From an uncultured Acetatifactor sp. (lineage in GTDB: Bacteria > Bacillota > Clostridia > Lachnospirales > Lachnospiraceae), in NCBI GenBank assembly GCA_948896875.1, contig CAQUWW010000073.1, positions 1 through 14,251 on the forward strand: a stretch of 14,251 nt of DNA. The letters are read 5' to 3'. This document shows positions 1 to 7,145 of the stretch, in pieces. The notes under the pieces are model-generated. The model was given only the letters and a program-made list of their open reading frames with translations, did no database searches and was not told the origin of the DNA. Made by a program: the position numbers and the translations under genes. Position 1 is the first letter of the stretch. The number at the start of each line of letters is the position of its first letter.

Positions 1-8
1 CTCCGTCA

Positions 9-72
9 GCCATTGCAGTAATTCCGGACTTTTGCGACAATCCCCTGTTGGCCATTGTAGTACTCTGGACTT
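9..72. repeat. Imperfect direct repeat, two copies about 42 bp apart
   Basis: Copy one (9-31) and copy two (51-72) share GCCATTG-C/T-AGTA followed by a similar stretch ending GGACTT. Copy two is one base shorter and has a few substitutions. No reading frame or protein family was recognised here, so this is probably degenerate intergenic repeat. The window edge prevents seeing whether more copies lie upstream. Confidence 0.4.
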
Positions 73-79
73 AGTTCTC

Positions 80-96
80 AGGACCTTGAAGGTCCT
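80..96. promoter_or_regulatory. 17-bp palindrome upstream of iolG, possible operator
   Basis: AGGACCTT, one G, then AAGGTCCT form a perfect 8+8 palindrome. Its last base is the first base of the candidate -35 hexamer (96-101) of iolG, a typical place for a repressor site. It could instead be a small hairpin. The role is inferred. Confidence 0.4.
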
Positions 97-124
97 TGCA
101 CGAGGCACAGGCCCGTTGTAAACT
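96..124 (+). promoter_or_regulatory. Possible sigma-70-type promoter for iolG
   Basis: TTGCAC (96-101) and TAAACT (119-124) are separated by 17 bp. The hexamers match consensus at 3/6 and 4/6, so the call rests on spacing and on position upstream of the iolG ribosome-binding site (AGAGAGGA, 167-174). Confidence 0.3.
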
Positions 125-181
125 AAACTCGAATTTAAAGTAACTGACAACAATCAATAAAAAGAAAGAGAGGAAAAACAG

Positions 182-1192
182 ATGATTCGTATTGGCATTA
201 TCGGAGCAGGACGTATCGGAAAGGTACATTTGGAGTCCATCACCTACCACGTAAAGAACGCGGTTGTAAAGGCTATGGCCGACCCCTTCCTGAATGAGGA
301 GACCGAGAAATTTATCCGGGGAATGGGCGTGGAGAAGATTTACAAGGATTACAAAGCCATTCTGGCAGACCCGGAAATTGACGCAGTGCTGATCTGCTCG
401 TCCACAGATACCCATGCCTCCATATCCATCGAGGCCATTGAGGCAGGGAAAAATGTATTCTGTGAGAAACCTGTGGACCATGCGCTGGATAAGATTAAAG
501 CGGTGGAAGACGCCCTGGCGGCCCATCCGGAATGCAAGTTCCAGGTTGGATTCAACCGTCGATTCGACCATAACTTTGCGGCGGTGCGCAAAGCATATGA
601 CGAAGGGAAGATCGGCGAGGCCCATATCCTGAAGATAACCTCCAGAGATCCGGAGCCGCCCAATCCCGCATATATCAAGGTATCCGGCGGAATGTTCCTG
701 GATATGACCATTCATGACTTTGACATGGCATGCTTCCTCACCAACAGCGATGTGGAGGAAGTCTATGTACAGTCTGCCGTGCTGGTGGATCCGGCCATCG
801 GCGAGCAGGGGGATGTGGACACCGCCATTATTACCCTGAAAATGACAAACGGAGCACTGGCAGTGATTGATAATTCCAGACGGGCCGCATACGGATATGA
901 CCAGCGCGCGGAGCTTTTCGGCTCCAAAGGCATGGTGGCAACCTCCAACGACACCCTTTCTTCCGCAGTAATTTCCAATGCGGAGGGCGTGACCGGCGAG
1001 AAACCGCTGTTCTTCTTCCTGGAGAGATATATGGAATCCTTCTCGGAGGAAATGCGCCAGTTCGTGAACGCCTGCGAAAACGGCGGCGAAGTGCCTGTGG
1101 GTATCCATGCCGGAATGCAGTCGGTGAAGATAGGGCTGGCAGCGAAGAAATCTGTGGAAGAGCACAGACCAGTTAAAATTTCGGAGCTTTAA
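182..1192 (+). CDS. iolG: Inositol 2-dehydrogenase (Gfo/Idh/MocA family)
   Basis: This 336-residue NAD-dependent oxidoreductase most likely oxidises myo-inositol to scyllo-inosose, the first step of inositol catabolism, in the cytoplasm. The Rossmann motif GAGRIG lies at residues 8-13. The family EKP motif is at 95-97, with K96 as the catalytic lysine. D174 and H178 in DMTIHDFD correspond in spacing to the Asp/His pair known from Bacillus subtilis IolG (Lys97, Asp172, His176). GFNRRFD at 123-129 is also typical. Length is normal for the family. The start is fixed by AGAGAGGA seven bases upstream. No other iol gene is visible downstream, so it is either the last gene of an operon entering from the left or a lone paralogue. 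A scyllo-inositol or related polyol dehydrogenase cannot be excluded, because family members differ in substrate with few sequence changes. Confidence 0.85.
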   Translation: MIRIGIIGAGRIGKVHLESITYHVKNAVVKAMADPFLNEETEKFIRGMGVEKIYKDYKAILADPEIDAVLICSSTDTHASISIEAIEAGKNVFCEKPVDHALDKIKAVEDALAAHPECKFQVGFNRRFDHNFAAVRKAYDEGKIGEAHILKITSRDPEPPNPAYIKVSGGMFLDMTIHDFDMACFLTNSDVEEVYVQSAVLVDPAIGEQGDVDTAIITLKMTNGALAVIDNSRRAAYGYDQRAELFGSKGMVATSNDTLSSAVISNAEGVTGEKPLFFFLERYMESFSEEMRQFVNACENGGEVPVGIHAGMQSVKIGLAAKKSVEEHRPVKISEL

Positions 1193-1328
1193 AGACAACT
1201 AAAAAGAGGCTGATTCAGTCTGGAAAAACTGATAGACAGACCATTCATACCTTCCGAGCGGACAAGGGTAATAATCCGAATCTGCCCGGGAGGTATTTTA
1301 CAGAGGAACTTAAAACATGTAAAAAACG

Positions 1329-1357
1329 TTGACACAAAAAAGCCTGTACCATATACT
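1329..1357 (+). promoter_or_regulatory. Consensus sigma-70-type promoter of the VTC-DUF4956-CotH operon
   Basis: A perfect -35 TTGACA (1329-1334), a 17-bp spacer and -10 TATACT (1352-1357, 5/6). Transcription would start near 1364, giving a leader of about 90 nt before the first gene. It is the only strong promoter seen for the three genes that follow. The rest of the 1193-1453 gap shows no convincing terminator or gene. Confidence 0.75.
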
Positions 1358-1453
1358 AATAATAGTTTTGCAATAACGGTAATCTTTGGTTGTATATGAG
1401 AAATTTGCTCCTGACTACGAAAGGTGGATTCAGAATATAAGGTATAATAGCAG

Positions 1454-2173
1454 ATGAAGATGAAAAAGGTTGCGGATGGGCTTCGTTATGAGGATAAATA
1501 TATTGTGACAAGAAGTCAGATTGAGTTGCTGAAGTGCCGCATTGAAGGAATTTGTTGTCAGGATGATTTTGCAGACAACAGGGGAAGTTACAATATAAGA
1601 AGCCTGTATTTTGATGATTATGCAGGGAATTCATATCGGGACAACGAAAATGGAACGGATCCCAGATCCAAATTCCGAATTCGTATTTATAACTGTAGCG
1701 ACGATAAGATTTTTTTGGAAAATAAGATAAAAATAGGAGGAAAGATACGAAAAGACAGAGCAGTGGTGACCAGGGAATTCTGTGAACGGTTGTTAGAGAA
1801 CAGAGGAGAAGGAATTATACCAGATGAAAGCGAAATTATCAATCGATTTTTGATCGCCTGGGAGACCAGAATGCTCCGACCAAGACTGATGATCGAATAT
1901 GATCGGGAACCCTATATTTGTCAAGAAGCGGGGGTACGGATTACTTTTGACAAAAATATTTCTTTTTCAGGTGATGTGAAGAATTTTTTTAAAGAGAATA
2001 TTTTAATGCAGCCGGTTATGGAGGCCGGAAAGGAGCTGCTGGAAGTCAAGTATCAGGAATTTTTGCCGCATTATATATATCAGATGATGAATCAGGCAAA
2101 TTTGCAGCGCAGTACTTTTTCCAAATTCTACATCTGTGAATCATGCAGAAGAAAAGGGGGCTATGCCATATGA
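1454..2173 (+). CDS. VTC-domain polyphosphate polymerase-like protein
   Basis: This 239-residue soluble protein looks like a stand-alone VTC domain, the triphosphate-tunnel fold that polymerises polyphosphate from ATP in the yeast Vtc complex. Visible hallmarks, in order, are RYEDKY (11-16), YNIRSLYFDD (46-55), a basic strand with R75/R77, LENKIK (88-93), RPRLMIEYDR (142-151), VRITFDK (161-167) and EVKY (197-200). These supply the basic tunnel residues and the metal-binding glutamate expected of the family. No signal peptide or membrane segment is present. It is followed with a 4-bp overlap by a DUF4956 membrane protein and then a CotH kinase, so it probably acts at the inner face of the membrane with them. 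The ribosome-binding site is weak (AAGG about 11 bases upstream), and ATG at 1460 is an alternative start. Polymerase activity is inferred from the family; some bacterial members have unknown products. Confidence 0.8.
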   Translation: MKMKKVADGLRYEDKYIVTRSQIELLKCRIEGICCQDDFADNRGSYNIRSLYFDDYAGNSYRDNENGTDPRSKFRIRIYNCSDDKIFLENKIKIGGKIRKDRAVVTREFCERLLENRGEGIIPDESEIINRFLIAWETRMLRPRLMIEYDREPYICQEAGVRITFDKNISFSGDVKNFFKENILMQPVMEAGKELLEVKYQEFLPHYIYQMMNQANLQRSTFSKFYICESCRRKGGYAI

Positions 2174-2841
2174 CGTTTAAAGATATTATTAAGACATCTT
2201 TTATGGAGCAATTTCAATCGGACATTAATTTGCGTATAATACTGATATCGCTGGCATTATCTTTGATAATGGCGCTCTATTTATTTGTAATTTACCGATT
2301 TTTTGTTCGGAAATCGCTGTATAATATCAACATGAATATTGCGATAGTGGGAATGACGGTTATTACTACTGCTATTATGCTGACAATTCAGTCTAATTTG
2401 GTATTATCACTGGGAATGGTGGGCGCGCTATCTATTGTCAGGTATCGTACGGCGGTGAAGGATCCCATGGACCTGTTCTTTCTTTTCTGGTCTATTGCAG
2501 ATGGAATTATGTGTGGGGCGTCTCAATATATTCTTGCAATTATTGTGACGTTAGGACTGACAGTCGTTATTTTTATTCTTGCACAATTCCCTTCCCTTAG
2601 GGCGCCATATGTTATGGTAGTGAATGGACGAGGAGATGGTTTGGAGGAAAGCCTGCAGGAGATTATAGAAACCTATTGTAATTATCATAAAATCAAGTCA
2701 AGAAATATTTCAGGAGAGACGGAGAGGATTGTCATAGAATTGCGTACGCACAGGGAAACTGAACTGGTTCGGGCGGTCAGCGGGATCGGGCAGAGGATAC
2801 AGGTCTCGCTGCTGACGTATGAAGGGGACATTGTAGGATAA
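2170..2841 (+). CDS. DUF4956 family membrane protein
   Basis: This 223-residue polytopic membrane protein starts at the ATG of an ATGA overlap with the VTC gene stop, with AGGGGG about ten bases upstream. A start at 2143 would add nine residues but has a poorer context. Hydrophobic segments lie near residues 21-43, 56-75, 79-90, 101-115 and 119-138. They surround the conserved signature LGMVGALSIVRYRTAVKDP (81-99) that I associate with DUF4956. The C-terminal third (about 140-223) is hydrophilic and ferredoxin-like in pattern, ending in the cytoplasm or at the membrane surface. Its biochemical role is unknown. Translational coupling to the VTC protein suggests fixed stoichiometry, perhaps as a membrane anchor, channel or sensor for polyphosphate synthesis. 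That is inference. Confidence 0.8.
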   Translation: MTFKDIIKTSFMEQFQSDINLRIILISLALSLIMALYLFVIYRFFVRKSLYNINMNIAIVGMTVITTAIMLTIQSNLVLSLGMVGALSIVRYRTAVKDPMDLFFLFWSIADGIMCGASQYILAIIVTLGLTVVIFILAQFPSLRAPYVMVVNGRGDGLEESLQEIIETYCNYHKIKSRNISGETERIVIELRTHRETELVRAVSGIGQRIQVSLLTYEGDIVG

Positions 2842-2861
2842 GGTTTGGTAAGAGGACGCAG

Positions 2862-5138
2862 ATGAACAGAAGAAGTATTGGATTTTTCATTTTCCTTTTG
2901 ACGCTGCTCAGCGGGGCAGGCATGGCTGCTTTATGCCTTCATCTGATGGGAGAGCAGAAAAATATACTTATTATTTCTCATGACAGTGGAATTTATGACG
3001 AATCGATTGATGTGAATGTCAACGCATTTGCACCGGGAGTGATTTATTATACAGTGTCCGGAAGTTCTGGCGGAGTCGAAGGATATGGACAATATGGGGA
3101 GCCTGTAGTCTATGAGGGTCCGATTGAACTGGAGCTTCAGAACGATACATCTGTACATTCTTTTGAATTTTATTGTATATTTGACGATGGTACAAGATCT
3201 GAGACATACAAAAGAGACTATATACTGGATGCCGGTGGGAAAGATCGTTTTTCTACTACTTATGTGGTGTCCGTTATGGGAGAAGAAGAAAAATTATTTG
3301 GCTATGAAGAGGGGATTTTTGTTCGGGGAAGACAGTTTGATGAGTATATGGCAGAGAATCCCGACGTAAATCTTCTGGGTACAGTAATACCGGCTAATTA
3401 TTATAATGATATGGAAGTACCGGTGAAGGCAGTTGTTTTTCAACAGGATGGCACGGAAATTCTCAATCAGAATTGTGGCTTGAAAATATATGGAAATTGG
3501 ACAAGAGCAAAAAATCAAAAATCTTTTCGACTGATTGCAAGGCATATTTATGACGATTTTAATGAATTTTCATATTCTTTTTTACCGAATTTGATTTCTG
3601 ATGAGAAAGGAATACCAATTGATGCATTTCAGAGGATTTCTTTTCATAACTCTGGAGATGATAATGGGTACGCGTTTATTCGAACAACACTTGTAGGCGA
3701 GCTGGCCAGGCGCTCGGGATTTTCGGATGTCCTGATTTCGGAGAGTGCCACTGTGTATGTAAATGGGAAATATCAGGGAGTTTACTGGTTACAAAACACA
3801 TTTGATGACAGATATTTTAAAGAAAAATATGGCAGGTATCATGGCGAGATGGTAGTGTGCGAGGGAACTCTGCGCAGTATGTCCGACGAAGAGGCGGAGA
3901 CCGAAAATGAGGCACAATGTGTACAGGAGTATAATGATTTATGTACCTGGATAGAAACCGCGGATATGGAAGAGGAGGATAACTGGAGACGTGTCTGCGG
4001 TACGATTGATATAGATAATTTTGCAAGATATATGGCACTGGAATATTACATTGGAAATCTTGACTGGCCTCATAACAATGTAAAGGTGTATCGTTATATG
4101 GGCGCATCGGAGGAAGATTATTATGAAGGAACAGTTTTTGACGGAAAATACCGGTATCTGTTGTTTGATACAGATTATGGAATGGGTTTAAAATTCCAGG
4201 GCTGGTATGGAATGGATGAAACAGAAGAGCGGCTGGAGGCGCTTTGCCAAAGTGAATATCAGGCTGTGCTGTTTCAAAAGCTGCTTCACAGAGAAGAGTT
4301 TAAACGGCTTTTTATCAGCGCGGTAACACAACTGATGTATGAAAGTTTTTCAATGGCAGAAGTATCGGCAGCGTTAGAGGAATATAATGCGAAACGCTAC
4401 AATGAACTCCGGTACATGATGGAAGAAACGGTATTACTGAAAAATTCGATTTGGGAATCGGATGATAATAGCTTGGAGAATGTAGAACAGGAAATGGCGG
4501 AGATTCTTCGATTTGCAGAGAACAGACCATATACTGTATTGGCAGAATTGCAGAAACAATGGGATTGTGGCAGGGAAGTAGAGTTATCTATCCTGTCAGA
4601 TGACAGCAAAAATTATTTTATGAACGGTTTGAAAGTAGAGGGACCGGTTTACGCAGGAGTTTGCTATGAGAATATTCCCATGGAAGTCAGGTGTGACAAC
4701 AGGCCAGGGGTTATAGTCATGGGTTATTATGTGAATTCGGACTTTGTGGAAGGGGAGAGTCTTGAGATTCTGCCTGCCGAATGGATGGACGCGGATGGTC
4801 ATATTCTCATAGAGCCGGTCTTTAAGACGGAGATGGTTGAAAATCTGGTGATTTCCGCATATCATATTCGAGGAACAGAGGATTATGTTATTTTAAGAAA
4901 TAATGGGCAGGTGCCGCTTTTGCTTTCTGATTACGCATTGACCGATTCGGAAGAGAAATGGTCTAAAGGGAGGCTGCCTGGTGTGGAATTGAAACCCGGA
5001 GAGGAATATGTAGTGTATGGGGAGAAATATTCGGGGATAAGGGGGCGGAACAGTACACAGCTTTCTTTTTCCTGGAGTAGGGAAGAAGAAATCCTGTTGA
5101 TCCATATATCAGAAGGTGTGGTGGACAGAAAGAATTAA
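2862..5138 (+). CDS. Membrane-anchored or secreted CotH kinase family protein
   Basis: This 758-residue protein is about twice the length of Bacillus CotH. A basic N-terminus and hydrophobic segment (residues 7-29) form a signal peptide or anchor. Residues 35-125 resemble a chitobiase C-terminal-type beta domain. The CotH kinase domain covers about 185-560. Visible motifs are GLKIYGNWTR (206-215), KNQKSFRL (217-224), GKYQGVYWL (302-310), NLDWPHNN (399-406) and LLFDTDYG (433-440); the last two carry the Asp/Asn residues expected to bind Mg-ATP. Residues 655-758 look like a lamin-tail/immunoglobulin-like domain (DYVILRNNG, LLLSDYALTD, LKPGEEYVVYG). CotH proteins phosphorylate spore-coat or surface proteins. 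Here the target is unknown and no separate coat-protein gene is adjacent. The start follows AAGAGG, 20 bases after the DUF4956 gene, so the three genes form one operon. Base composition is AT-rich, like its two partners and unlike the flanking genes. Confidence 0.85.
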   Translation: MNRRSIGFFIFLLTLLSGAGMAALCLHLMGEQKNILIISHDSGIYDESIDVNVNAFAPGVIYYTVSGSSGGVEGYGQYGEPVVYEGPIELELQNDTSVHSFEFYCIFDDGTRSETYKRDYILDAGGKDRFSTTYVVSVMGEEEKLFGYEEGIFVRGRQFDEYMAENPDVNLLGTVIPANYYNDMEVPVKAVVFQQDGTEILNQNCGLKIYGNWTRAKNQKSFRLIARHIYDDFNEFSYSFLPNLISDEKGIPIDAFQRISFHNSGDDNGYAFIRTTLVGELARRSGFSDVLISESATVYVNGKYQGVYWLQNTFDDRYFKEKYGRYHGEMVVCEGTLRSMSDEEAETENEAQCVQEYNDLCTWIETADMEEEDNWRRVCGTIDIDNFARYMALEYYIGNLDWPHNNVKVYRYMGASEEDYYEGTVFDGKYRYLLFDTDYGMGLKFQGWYGMDETEERLEALCQSEYQAVLFQKLLHREEFKRLFISAVTQLMYESFSMAEVSAALEEYNAKRYNELRYMMEETVLLKNSIWESDDNSLENVEQEMAEILRFAENRPYTVLAELQKQWDCGREVELSILSDDSKNYFMNGLKVEGPVYAGVCYENIPMEVRCDNRPGVIVMGYYVNSDFVEGESLEILPAEWMDADGHILIEPVFKTEMVENLVISAYHIRGTEDYVILRNNGQVPLLLSDYALTDSEEKWSKGRLPGVELKPGEEYVVYGEKYSGIRGRNSTQLSFSWSREEEILLIHISEGVVDRKN

Positions 5139-5144
5139 TTTTTC

Positions 5145-5173
5145 TTGACGCCAATCTTTTCATGTTGTATACT
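5145..5173 (+). promoter_or_regulatory. Consensus sigma-70-type promoter of the Uma2 gene
   Basis: TTGACG (5145-5150), a 17-bp spacer and TATACT (5168-5173) lie just after the CotH stop codon. Both hexamers match consensus at 5/6. The start point would be near 5180, leaving a leader of about 135 nt. No clear terminator separates it from the CotH gene. Confidence 0.75.
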
Positions 5174-5269
5174 ATTTTTATCAAGAGTATTCAATGAATC
5201 GTACACATGTAATCTGTACCTTCAAGGCAAATTCTGCCGAGTTACTCAAATAATAAAATAACAGAATAG

Positions 5270-5298
5270 GGCAGGACTATGTCTGTGAGGCTCCTGCC
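5270..5298 (+). promoter_or_regulatory. Inverted repeat in the Uma2 leader
   Basis: GGCAGGA (5270-5276) and TCCTGCC (5292-5298) can form a 7-bp stem that would enclose the first in-frame ATG (5279). This leaves the AGGAGG site at 5304-5309 exposed for the ATG at 5315. It supports 5315 over 5279 as the start. A regulatory role is not shown. Confidence 0.35.
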
Positions 5299-5314
5299 AG
5301 GACAGGAGGATTTT

Positions 5315-5923
5315 ATGGAACAAATGGTGAGAAGAGAGGCGCAGTATATGCAGCAGGTTCTGCATGTACTGCTGACAGGAGGGAAAATGCACACAATCGA
5401 TGATATTCTGGCTTTGCCGGAAGGAGAGAGAGCGGAACTGATTGACGGAGAAATGTTTATGATGGCCACGCCTACCCGCAGGCATCAGAAGACGGTGGGA
5501 TGGCTGCATGCCATGATTTTTCATCACATTATGAGCAAAGGCGGGAAATGCGAAGTGGATGTCTCCCCCTTTGCGGTATTTCTGAAAAATGACATATGGA
5601 ATTACGTGGAGCCGGATGTCATTGTCACCTGTAACAGGGACAAGCTGGATGATCAGGGCTGTCATGGCGCGCCGGACTGGGTGATGGAAGTGCTGTCGCC
5701 CTCCAGCGTTGTCATGGACTGCCGCAGGAAGCTGGAGGCTTACAGAAGCGCCGGAGTCAGAGAGTACTGGATTATTGACCCCAGGAAAGAGACGGTAAGC
5801 ATATATGATTTTGAGGGAGAGGACAAAGAACCGAAGGTGTATGGTTTTACGGATGTCATCGAATCAAATATTGTGGAAGATCTGGAGCTGGATTTTACGC
5901 AGCTTCGGGAGTATCTTTTCTAA
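5315..5923 (+). CDS. Uma2 family PD-(D/E)XK protein
   Basis: This protein belongs to the Uma2 (DUF820) family of restriction-endonuclease-fold proteins, common in multiple copies in Clostridia and cyanobacteria and of unsettled function. The core includes LPEGERAELIDG (34-45), YVEPDVIV (97-104) with D101, VMEVLSPS (123-130) with E125, and K139 in the following helix, followed by AGVREYWIIDP (146-156). The active-site residues therefore appear intact. Start choice: ATG 5315 has a perfect AGGAGG five bases upstream. ATG 5387, where the conserved domain begins, also has AGGAGG, four bases upstream. ATG 5279 is weakly served and lies inside an inverted repeat. The 202-residue product is reported from 5315. 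It is monocistronic from its own promoter. The last bases carry one copy of a dispersed 25-nt sequence (see the repeat at 5916). Confidence 0.8.
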   Translation: MEQMVRREAQYMQQVLHVLLTGGKMHTIDDILALPEGERAELIDGEMFMMATPTRRHQKTVGWLHAMIFHHIMSKGGKCEVDVSPFAVFLKNDIWNYVEPDVIVTCNRDKLDDQGCHGAPDWVMEVLSPSSVVMDCRRKLEAYRSAGVREYWIIDPRKETVSIYDFEGEDKEPKVYGFTDVIESNIVEDLELDFTQLREYLF

Positions 5924-5940
5924 CTTTTTCGTGCAAATTC
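5916..5940 (+). repeat. Dispersed 25-nt direct repeat, copy 1
   Basis: Positions 5916-5940 match 13403-13427 at 23 of 25 bases without gaps (mismatches at 5924 and 5929), both ending CGTGCAAATTC. This copy spans the stop codon of the Uma2 gene. The two copies flank the regulator, hydrolase operon, Rpn gene and hairpin array. It may be an island boundary, a genome-wide repeat or a shared regulatory sequence. Confidence 0.55.
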
Positions 5941-6068
5941 CATCGGGTTCAGTGCTAGAGGAGCGGGGACATTTTAACGAGAATCTGCATTCATGGATGG
6001 GAGCATGGCGGCTGTACACACTGACGACGATGAAGCAGGAAGATCTGGATTTATTATGGGAAGGATAA
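5941..6068 (+). other. Unrecognised open frame between Uma2 and the AraC gene
   Basis: A frame ending in TAA at 6066-6068 reads ENLHSWMGAWRLYTLTTMKQ followed by EDLDLLWEG. The ATG at 5998 would give about 23 residues and has no convincing ribosome-binding site. It may be a gene remnant or chance; no family was recognised. No strong terminator is visible in this convergent gap. Confidence 0.2.
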
Positions 6069-6075
6069 AGATGAA

Positions 6076-6927
6076 TCAATTATTATCGCCCCCAACCGTT
6101 CTGTATAGCTTCCGGTACTGGCTGGGGGAAATCCCATGACGTCGCCGAAATTCCCGCGCGAAATGCTGGCGGTTCTCATAGCCCACCTCCAGCGCCACTT
6201 CCAGGATATTCTTCCGGGTCAGAGTCAGCAGAGCGGCGGCTCTGTCCGCCCGCACCGTATTGATATGGGTGGTGATTCTGCGGCCGGCATATTTGGAGAA
6301 AAGCGACTCCAGGTGAGAGCGGCTGATTCCCACAGCGTCGGCGATCTGCTGGATGGTCAAAGGTTCGCTGCTGTGTTCGGCAATGTATTTTTTGGCCTCA
6401 CTGATATAATGGATTCCGGCCGCTTTCCGTTTTGTGAAAAAAATCCGGGACATTTTGATATATAAAACTGTGAGAAGCGCCGTCATCATGACATCTCTCT
6501 GGGGCGATGGGGCATGGAATTCCCGGATGAGTTCGTTTATGGTGGAGGAAGTATTTTCCTGATCATGCAGGATACAATAACGATTTCTATAATTCATAAA
6601 ACCGTCTACAATATCGTTATTCCGACATAATGTATCCAGATCGAGATGAACAGAATCTTCAGAAGGCTGGAAATGCAGGCGATAGACCAGGTTGGTCTCA
6701 CCTGCTGGTATTTGCAGGTCATATTTCACATTTCGATGAAAATAAACTATATTTCGATAGGCCGCATTGAGTGTCTTATCAGAAACCTTTACATGACAGG
6801 ACCCGTTTGCCACATAGAGAAGCTGGTTTTCCGTATCCGTATCCTGACCGGGCAGACTGTGCCGGTCACGAAGTATGTCACAGGCAGTCATTTTCATATA
6901 AAAAGGCAAATCATTTCGTCGCAGCAT
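6076..6927 (-). CDS. AraC family transcriptional regulator
   Basis: This 283-residue regulator has an N-terminal cupin-like effector domain (about 20-140: NGSCHVKVSD, then VYFHRNVKYDLQIPAGE) and a C-terminal AraC-type double helix-turn-helix (about 175-277). The first recognition unit is LTIQQIADAVGISRSHLESLF (190-210). The second is ILEVALEVGYENRQHFAREF (241-260), followed by the family signature GISPSQYRK. Length is standard for a sugar- or metabolite-sensing member. The start has GAGGA upstream on the minus strand. It is transcribed divergently from the FGE-like/serine hydrolase/CocE operon across a 218-bp gap containing three ATATGTT boxes, so it is very probably the activator of that operon and perhaps its own regulator. 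The ligand cannot be told from sequence. Confidence 0.9.
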   Translation of the reverse strand: MLRRNDLPFYMKMTACDILRDRHSLPGQDTDTENQLLYVANGSCHVKVSDKTLNAAYRNIVYFHRNVKYDLQIPAGETNLVYRLHFQPSEDSVHLDLDTLCRNNDIVDGFMNYRNRYCILHDQENTSSTINELIREFHAPSPQRDVMMTALLTVLYIKMSRIFFTKRKAAGIHYISEAKKYIAEHSSEPLTIQQIADAVGISRSHLESLFSKYAGRRITTHINTVRADRAAALLTLTRKNILEVALEVGYENRQHFAREFRRRHGISPSQYRKLYRTVGGDNN

Positions 6928-7004
6928 TTTGAGATCCTCATCTTACAGTACTCTTCGTTTTTTCCATTTTATCATAGTTTAGAAAGCTTTTAAATAAAAA
7001 GTAA

Positions 7005-7043
7005 AATATGTTCCATATGTTTATCAAAATCGTCCAATATGTT
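7005..7043 (+). promoter_or_regulatory. Three ATATGTT boxes, candidate AraC-family operator
   Basis: AATATGTT (7005-7012), CATATGTT (7014-7021) and AATATGTT (7036-7043) are direct repeats upstream of the TATAAT at 7066. Start-to-start distances of 22 and 31 bp are near two and three helical turns. AraC-type activators usually bind direct repeats next to a weak -35, which fits: no good -35 hexamer exists here. Confidence 0.5.
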
Positions 7044-7065
7044 ACGTGCAAAGCTGGAATCCTGC

Positions 7066-7071
7066 TATAAT
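7066..7071 (+). promoter_or_regulatory. -10 element of the hydrolase operon promoter
   Basis: A perfect TATAAT with no recognisable -35 at 17 or 18 bp (TTACGT at 7042-7047 is poor). This suggests a promoter needing an activator, presumably the divergent AraC protein. An identical TATAAT at 7086-7091 arises from the 20-bp-period repeat and could be a second start. Confidence 0.45.
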
Positions 7072-7116
7072 AGAATCTAAAATTATATAATAGAATCTAA
7101 AACAAGATTCTATTAT
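7066..7116 (+). repeat. Two exact 17-bp direct repeats and a 12-bp hairpin in the operon leader
   Basis: TATAATAGAATCTAAAA occurs at 7066-7082 and at 7086-7102. ATAATAGAATCT (7087-7098), a six-base loop and AGATTCTATTAT (7105-7116) form a perfect 12-bp stem. The first copy could pair with the same 3' arm, so two alternative hairpins are possible. It lies at or just after the predicted transcription start and 29 bases before the first gene. Confidence 0.6.
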
Positions 7117-7145
7117 CAGACTATTCGCAAAACAGGAAGGAAACC

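Noticed and set aside
71..1198. Long minus-strand ORF opposite iolG
   Set aside because: It is the antisense shadow of a clear Gfo/Idh/MocA gene and contains no recognisable domain. Its His/Cys-rich composition is typical of reverse-frame translation.
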